The position numbers and the translations under genes were made by a program. Positions 59,670 to 64,000 of a stretch of 64,000 nt of DNA are shown here, piece after piece. Position 1 is the first letter of the stretch, and each line of letters starts with the position of its first letter. Origin of the DNA: Micavibrio aeruginosavorus_D (GTDB taxonomy: Bacteria > Pseudomonadota > Alphaproteobacteria > Micavibrionales > Micavibrionaceae); the NCBI RefSeq assembly GCF_051245535.1, contig NZ_CP195303.1:2046001-2110000 (forward strand), given 5' to 3'. Below the pieces are notes generated by a model. That model saw only the letters and a program-made list of their open reading frames with translations. It had not been told where the DNA came from and did not search any database.

Positions 59670-60767
59670 ATGAAAAAAATTCTTCTCTCCGCTTTGGTTG
59701 CGGGATCTACATTTGCCGCTATCCCATCCGCGATGGCGCAGGACAATGCGATTGATCTGGGTATTGGTGGTTTCATGCGTGGTTATGTCGCTGTGCATGA
59801 TCAAGATGATATGCCGGGTAATGAATCCCGCACGTTTGATATCCTGCGCGATACCGAAGTGCACTTTAAAGGCAAAACCAAACTGGATAACGGTCTGACC
59901 GTCGGGTTCCATACTGAAATCCGCAATGATCTTGGCGATGGGTCTGCGGTTGACGAATCCTACGTCTATTTCTCCGGCGATTGGGGCCGCATCAATTTTG
60001 GTGCCGAAGATGGCGGCGCTTATTTGCTGCAGGTTGCGGCACCGGCTGCGGATTCCAACATCGACGGTGTGCGCCAGTACATCAACCCGATCAACTATGA
60101 CACGTTGACGAACGGTGCTTTGGGCACAGGGTTCCAGATTGACTACGCCACGAACTCCTCGGGCAAATCCGACAAGATTACCTACACCACGCCGGAGTTT
60201 TCTGGCTTCCAGGCGGCTGTGTCCTATACTCCGGACGTCAGTGGCACGTCCCGTTCTCTCGGCGTTGCCGAAGATGACGAGCTGGATGATCGTGGCTCGG
60301 CTTACGAAATCGGTGCGCGCTATGAACGTGAAATGGGCGATTTCCATTTCTTGCTCGGCGCCGGTTATGTTGCGGTTGATGTTGAACAGAAATCCGCAGC
60401 CAGCGATGATCTGACATCATGGAACACGGCAGCGGTTCTGGGCTGGAAAAACTTCCAATTCGGTGCTGTCTATTTCGATGAAGAAAATGTCGATACGGAC
60501 GCCAACGAAAATCATGATGGTTTCGTGATCGGTGCGGATTACACCATGGGCTTGTGGGTTCTGGGTGCGTCTTACCTGAACGGCACCTATGAGGAATTGG
60601 CCGCAAACGAGGGCGATACCGAGCGTTACAGCCTTGGCCTGACCTATAACTACGGCCCGGGCCTGTCGTTCCGCAGTTCTATTCACCATGTTGAACACGA
60701 ATTCGGCGGCGCCATCGGCGACCGCGACGCCACCAGCCTGTTGCTAGGCACGCAAATCAACTTCTAA
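59670..60767 (+). CDS. outer-membrane porin 2
   Basis: A 365-aa porin with signal peptide 1-23 (ending AMA before QDNAIDL) and C-terminal INF. Shares with porin 1 the FHTE-x-x-NDLGDG-like segment, WGRINFGAEDGGAYLLQ, GFQAAVSYTPDV, SWN, YFDEEN and GPGLSFRSSIHHVE blocks, so it is a tandem duplicate. Codon bias is less extreme than in porin 1, suggesting lower or conditional expression. Same transporter class, selectivity unknown. Confidence 0.9.
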   Translation: MKKILLSALVAGSTFAAIPSAMAQDNAIDLGIGGFMRGYVAVHDQDDMPGNESRTFDILRDTEVHFKGKTKLDNGLTVGFHTEIRNDLGDGSAVDESYVYFSGDWGRINFGAEDGGAYLLQVAAPAADSNIDGVRQYINPINYDTLTNGALGTGFQIDYATNSSGKSDKITYTTPEFSGFQAAVSYTPDVSGTSRSLGVAEDDELDDRGSAYEIGARYEREMGDFHFLLGAGYVAVDVEQKSAASDDLTSWNTAAVLGWKNFQFGAVYFDEENVDTDANENHDGFVIGADYTMGLWVLGASYLNGTYEELAANEGDTERYSLGLTYNYGPGLSFRSSIHHVEHEFGGAIGDRDATSLLLGTQINF

Positions 60768-60791
60768 TCTTCGGGTTGGATGAAACGATTT

Positions 60792-60826
60792 AAAAAAGGG
60801 GCGGATATCGCCCCTTTTTCTTTTTT
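60792..60826 (+). terminator. intrinsic terminator of porin 2
   Basis: AAAAAGGGGCG and CGCCCCTTTTT with a 5-nt loop, then further T-rich sequence. Confidence 0.88.
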
Positions 60827-60840
60827 GTTATGCTGATGCC

Positions 60841-61506
60841 ATGATCGACCACGCCGCCATCCAAACCCGCATTGAATCCGCCGCCCGTGCTTGCGGGCGC
60901 GCGTGTTCGTCTGTGCAATTGGTGGCGGTCAGCAAGACGCAGCCGGATGAAAAAATTGATGCGGCTTTGCGCGCGGGGCTGCGTGTGTTCGGGGAAAACC
61001 GGGTGCAGGAAGCACAGGCGCGGTGGGGAAAAAACCATGGGGCGGATCGGCGGGCGATGTATGCGGATTTGGTTCTGCATCTGATCGGGCCCTTGCAAAC
61101 GAACAAGGTGCGCGATGCGGTTTCGGTGTTTGATGTCATCGAAACGGTGGATCGCCCTAAATTGGTCCATGCGCTGGCGGCGGAGATGCGGGCGCAAAAG
61201 CGGGCTTTACCGTGCTTTATTCAGGTGAATACGGGGGATGAGGCCCAAAAAGCCGGGTGTTCCGTAGCGGATCTGCCCGGTTTGCTCGCCTTATGCCGGG
61301 ATCAGGGGCTGCATATCACCGGATTGATGTGTATTCCCCCTGTGGACGCTGATCCGGTTCCGCATTTTCAACTTTTGCACGATCTGGCGGGGCGGTATGG
61401 CTTGCCCAATCTCAGCATGGGCATGTCGGCTGATTTTGAAACCGCCATTGCCTATGGCGCGACCCATGTGCGTGTGGGGTCGGCGCTGTTCGGGGTGCGG
61501 GGATAG
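60841..61506 (+). CDS. YggS/PLPBP family pyridoxal-phosphate protein
   Basis: A 221-aa single-domain PLP protein. The cofactor lysine is Lys32 in LVAVSKTQP; GENRVQEAQ, HLIGPLQTNKV, CFIQVNTGDEAQKAG, GLMCIPP, LSMGMSADFETAI and HVRVGSALFG are the family blocks in order. It maintains vitamin B6 balance and affects amino-acid pools; no enzyme reaction is known. Followed by a repeat. Confidence 0.93.
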   Translation: MIDHAAIQTRIESAARACGRACSSVQLVAVSKTQPDEKIDAALRAGLRVFGENRVQEAQARWGKNHGADRRAMYADLVLHLIGPLQTNKVRDAVSVFDVIETVDRPKLVHALAAEMRAQKRALPCFIQVNTGDEAQKAGCSVADLPGLLALCRDQGLHITGLMCIPPVDADPVPHFQLLHDLAGRYGLPNLSMGMSADFETAIAYGATHVRVGSALFGVRG

Positions 61507-61507
61507 G

Positions 61508-61600
61508 CCCTCACCCTAGCCCTCTCCCAGAGGGAGAGGGAACGTGGGCGCGCTCAATCGAACACCCTCTCCCTGCGGGAGAGGGTTGGGGTGAGGGGTT
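61508..61600. repeat. CCCTCTCCC-type intergenic repeat pair
   Basis: Two palindromic CCCTCTCCC...GGGAGAGGG units with TTGGGGTGAGGGG tails, as at 47780 and 56037. Here it meets the stop of the minus-strand gene. Confidence 0.6.
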
Positions 61601-62396
61601 ACTCGTTAAATTTCCACACTTGCCGCTTCACCGCATGGCCTGCTGCCGGGGCAAGATCGCCCAGCGCGGCGGCGCTTTCATAATGCTGTGAGGCATTGAA
61701 GGCCAGCAGGGTTTCCGGTGTTGGTGGTGTCAATGGCGCGGTGGCGGCGCGGTCCAGTTGGGCCAGGGATGTCTGGCTGGCGGTTTGGTCAATCGATTGA
61801 TGGGCGGGGGACGGGCTGGGTCCGGGATTGGGGCCGGGATTGGGAATGGCTTCATCCTTCAGCGCGGCCATGACATGCTCGTCAATGGTGCCACCGGTTT
61901 CTTCGGCAACAATCACATTCACCAACCCGGCGGCGGCCCCGACGGCCCCGCCAAACAACGCACCACCAAAGACGCGGCTGGAAGGACGGATCGTGTCCCC
62001 GGTGATTTCGCGGTACGCCGTGCTGACCAGCGGGATGTGTTGCAGGGGATTGATAATGTCGATCAGATCGCCAAAGCCAAACGGTTCTTCACCCTGCAGG
62101 GTTGGATCAACGCTGTGATCGGCTTGATAGGCCAACGCGCCATCAACATGCGGCTGAACCGGTCCGGCTCCGGACAGGGCGGCCAAGGTTTCTTCCTGCG
62201 CCGTTTTGGGCGCACCCCAGACCGGAACGGACCCGGCCATGCGGTCATCACCCTGTTCCATGCGGAAGACAGGGCGGGGCTTTGCGGTGGGGTGGCTGGT
62301 GGCTTGCGGGCCTGAAAAAACGGCCACACCCGTCTGCCCCCGCGGGGAGGAAGCCGCAAGTGCAGAGGGCGTGGCGATCGTGTCAGGCACCATCAT
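61599..62396 (-). CDS. hypothetical protein with FGDLIDIINPLQHIP domain
   Basis: A 265-aa protein: disordered Pro/Ala/Thr-rich start (1-105), then FGFGDLIDIINPLQHIPLVSTAYREITGD followed by the Gly/Ala-rich helix RVFGGALFGGAVGAAAGLVNVI (about 105-165), an acidic stretch, and a disordered tail with PGPNPGPSPSPA. I recall similar DIINPLQHIP proteins in other alphaproteobacteria without a function. The Gly-rich helix could span or insert in a membrane. Start may be any of the first two codons (MMVPD). Confidence 0.65.
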   Translation of the reverse strand: MMVPDTIATPSALAASSPRGQTGVAVFSGPQATSHPTAKPRPVFRMEQGDDRMAGSVPVWGAPKTAQEETLAALSGAGPVQPHVDGALAYQADHSVDPTLQGEEPFGFGDLIDIINPLQHIPLVSTAYREITGDTIRPSSRVFGGALFGGAVGAAAGLVNVIVAEETGGTIDEHVMAALKDEAIPNPGPNPGPSPSPAHQSIDQTASQTSLAQLDRAATAPLTPPTPETLLAFNASQHYESAAALGDLAPAAGHAVKRQVWKFNE

Positions 62397-62581
62397 GGGA
62401 GAAACTTTTCCAGTTCGTTGAGCAATCGTCAGGGTGATTTTGCAAGGATCGTGCCGCTGGGGTGTTTTATTAACACATTGTTTTAAAACAATAATCTTTT
62501 GTATGTGCGGGGGCTTGGCCTCTCAGTTGACCAATTTTGCCCGGCGTTTTGTTCCGCCCCGGTTTCTGGCATGATGCAGGG

Positions 62582-63115
62582 ATGACCCAGACCCCATCGC
62601 CACAAACACCCCCCATGTCCATCCGCGTGCCGCCGTCCTTGCCGGGGCGGGTGGGCGATGTTCTGGTGCGCGAAGCGGCGCGGCATGGGATGATCGTGAC
62701 GATCAGCACGATGCCCGCCGATCTGGACCTTACCGATATGCTGGATGGGTCGCGGCGTGTGCGGCTGGGCTTGGTGCTGGATATGATCCGGCGGCACAGC
62801 GTTGTGGGGGCCGCCCCTGCCGTGCTGGGCATGTTTGAATTTTTGCCCGCCGATCTGGCGCTGCGCGGTGCGGATGGCATTGTCACGCGCCTGACCGAGA
62901 AGGAACGCGATGTTTTATCCGTCCTGCTGGCTGCGCGTGGCGCGGCGGTGGCGCGGGATGATTTGCTGGACCGTGTCTGGGGCTTTGTGCCGGGTGTCGA
63001 AACCCACACGCTGGAAACGCATATTTACCGCCTGCGGCAAAAACTGGAAACCGATCCGGCAGACCCGGTAATCCTGACCACGGATGGGGACGGGTATCGG
63101 TTGATTGTTGGATAA
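62582..63115 (+). CDS. OmpR/PhoB-type winged-helix DNA-binding protein without standard receiver
   Basis: Starting at the ATG at 62582 gives 177 aa. The C-terminal half (about 95-177) is a Trans_reg_C winged helix: RLTEKERDVLSVLLAARG, RDDLLDRVWG, THTLETHIYRLRQKLE and a GYRLIVG end. The N-terminal 90 residues have no conserved phospho-acceptor pattern of a response regulator, so it is either a degenerate receiver or a different domain. No histidine kinase gene is nearby in this window. A DNA-binding regulator of unknown targets. Confidence 0.78.
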   Translation: MTQTPSPQTPPMSIRVPPSLPGRVGDVLVREAARHGMIVTISTMPADLDLTDMLDGSRRVRLGLVLDMIRRHSVVGAAPAVLGMFEFLPADLALRGADGIVTRLTEKERDVLSVLLAARGAAVARDDLLDRVWGFVPGVETHTLETHIYRLRQKLETDPADPVILTTDGDGYRLIVG

Positions 63116-63137
63116 GTGTTTTTACCGTTCTTACAAT

Positions 63138-63215
63138 TGTCATCCTCGCGAAAGCGGGGATCCATACGGGCGAACGGATAGGCACTATGGATTCCCGTGT
63201 TCACGGGAATGACAA
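63138..63215. repeat. GTCATCC-type intergenic repeat
   Basis: Begins TGTCATCCTCGCGAAAGCGGGGATCC and ends ATTCCCGTGTTCACGGGAATGACAAG, two joined palindromes like those at 40513 and 46429. Confidence 0.6.
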
Positions 63216-63231
63216 GGGAGAGTGTTTTCTC

Positions 63232-63801
63232 CTAGCCCACCAAAATCAAATCCACCGCTTCGCGCAGGCTTTGCAGGAATGTATCTGCCTTCTTGATCGT
63301 CAATGTGGTGATGCCGCGTCCGGCCAGTGTTTCCAAATCACTCATCAATCGCTGGATCGTCCGGGTTTCATCCGGGCTCAGCTCCACCTTTGGGCCCGTC
63401 ACTGTGGGTGGCGGCGGGGGAGCTGTATCACTGATAGAGATGGAATGGCTGCCCTGCCGCGCCGTGTTTTGATAGGCGTGCGCGGCCATGGAGGCCTGCT
63501 GGGCCACGGGGCTGGGCGGCGGCGTTTCGGGTGGGGGCGTTACCGGAGTGGGGGCCTGCGCGTGTTGTGGTGTTGGTACAGCGGTGCCCGCTTGAATCAA
63601 TAAATCGCGCAGGAAGACATACAAGGCTGAAACCGAAACATGCGCATCATCGTCGAATGAAAATTCGTCGCTTTCTTCTTTGCGCTCGTCTTTCTTTTTG
63701 CCCTGACCACGATCCTCGTCATGGCGGATGCCCAGCCATGAATCTGTCTGCTCGGTGGTGCGGAATGTGGTGCGGAAAACACCGTCCAGTTTTGAATCCA
63801 T
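63232..63801 (-). CDS. hypothetical acidic, proline-rich protein
   Basis: A 189-aa soluble protein. Charged N-terminal region (KKKDERKEESDEFSFDDDAH), a helical segment SALYVFLRDLLIQAG, a Pro/Thr/Ala linker and a C-terminal helical domain (SPDETRTIQRLMSDLETL, TIKKADTFLQSLREAVDLIL). No family recognised. An 8-bp perfect palindrome lies 27 nt upstream of its start and may be an operator. Confidence 0.6.
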   Translation of the reverse strand: MDSKLDGVFRTTFRTTEQTDSWLGIRHDEDRGQGKKKDERKEESDEFSFDDDAHVSVSALYVFLRDLLIQAGTAVPTPQHAQAPTPVTPPPETPPPSPVAQQASMAAHAYQNTARQGSHSISISDTAPPPPPTVTGPKVELSPDETRTIQRLMSDLETLAGRGITTLTIKKADTFLQSLREAVDLILVG

Positions 63802-63827
63802 AGCGCCAAAAAGCCTTAAAAAATCAT

Positions 63828-63851
63828 CGTTATAACAGGTTCATTATAACG
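63828..63851. promoter_or_regulatory. operator-like palindrome
   Basis: CGTTATAA-CAGGTTCA-TTATAACG, perfect 8-bp arms, between two minus-strand genes. It could serve the 63232-63801 gene. Confidence 0.4.
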
Positions 63852-63872
63852 CGTTTTGCGGGCTTTTCGTCA

Positions 63873-63998
63873 TTATTCCTTGCTGAACAGCAACATCAGG
63901 TCGCGTTCCCGGCTGGTAACATAGCCGGGGGAGACATCTTCCCACAGGAGAATGTCTTCTTCGTCTTCCTTCCACAGGGCCAGAACCACCGGGCTGGC
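63873..63998 (-). CDS. C-terminal fragment of a gene cut by the window edge
   Basis: Minus-strand frame with stop at 63875-63873, open to the window end. The last 41 residues include VVLALWKEDEED, LLWEDVSPGYVTS and RERDLMLLFSKE. Acidic and soluble. Family not recognised; too short to judge. Confidence 0.55.
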   Translation of the reverse strand, partial: ASPVVLALWKEDEEDILLWEDVSPGYVTSRERDLMLLFSKE

Positions 63999-64000
63999 AA

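Noticed and set aside
1..64000. tRNA, rRNA, insertion sequences or prophage genes
   Set aside because: Looked for on both strands by eye; none recognised, though a small tRNA could be missed without a covariance search.

Overview
The window reads as the chromosomal replication-origin region of an alphaproteobacterium of moderate GC. Three conserved alphaproteobacterial blocks show this: ppsR-aroE-coaE-(amidotransferase)-dnaQ running leftwards, with secB, fxsA, a Tim44-domain gene and mltA beyond it; hemE-hemH-hemJ-rho running rightwards; and mnmE...mnmG-rsmG-parA-parB followed by leuS...lptE-holA, also rightwards. Core genes left of about 14.2 kb are mostly on the minus strand and core genes right of about 19.2 kb mostly on the plus strand, as expected for forks leaving an origin between ppsR and hemE, where Caulobacter and Rickettsia origins lie. 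The gap before hemE holds an exact TTAA-N7-TTAA CtrA-type site, a TTATTCACA DnaA box, five GANTC methylation sites in 128 bp and an AT-rich tract. Three parS sites (two perfect 16-mers, one with a single change) lie 20 kb away in mnmG and rsmG, just upstream of parAB. From remembered gene content the host could be a Micavibrio-like predatory alphaproteobacterium, but that is tentative.

Layout. 0-14.2 kb: a partial secreted protein, indoleamine 2,3-dioxygenase-like enzyme, MltA, Tim44-domain protein, FxsA, SecB, two tandem FtsH proteases, DnaQ, a lineage-specific membrane protein, a decayed dnaQ start fragment, a class I amidotransferase, CoaE, AroE and PpsR. 14.3-18.8 kb: a DUF4282 protein, two related large proteins of unknown function, a gene with a triplicated 3' end and a small unknown gene. 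18.8-25 kb: the origin candidate, late heme synthesis (hemE, hemH, hemJ), two tandem paralogues of unknown function, and rho with a long leader.

25-34 kb is the most unusual part: ten co-directional minus-strand genes, against the core genes of this arm. They comprise a dienelactone hydrolase-like protein, a membrane protein with eight DnaJ-type CXXC modules but no J domain, and eight small two-pass membrane proteins, five with a cysteine pair in the loop between the membrane segments. 34-45 kb: DUF6489, MnmE, three more lineage-specific membrane proteins, MnmG, RsmG, ParA, ParB and a CPA1 Na+/H+ antiporter.

45-64 kb: a winged-helix-like protein; a TetR/AhpD-like/Ohr-like peroxide-stress unit with shared operator-like palindromes; an M32 carboxypeptidase; a peptidoglycan-binding protein behind a promoter-terminator leader and followed by two paralogous small proteins; LeuRS, a secreted protein, LptE, HolA; a DUF3576 lipoprotein; two tandem porins; a YggS-type PLP protein; and four hypothetical or regulatory genes, the last cut by the window edge. 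Three families of short intergenic repeats recur. I saw no rRNA, tRNA, CRISPR array, insertion sequence or prophage. Functional names come from motif recognition only; no database search was run.
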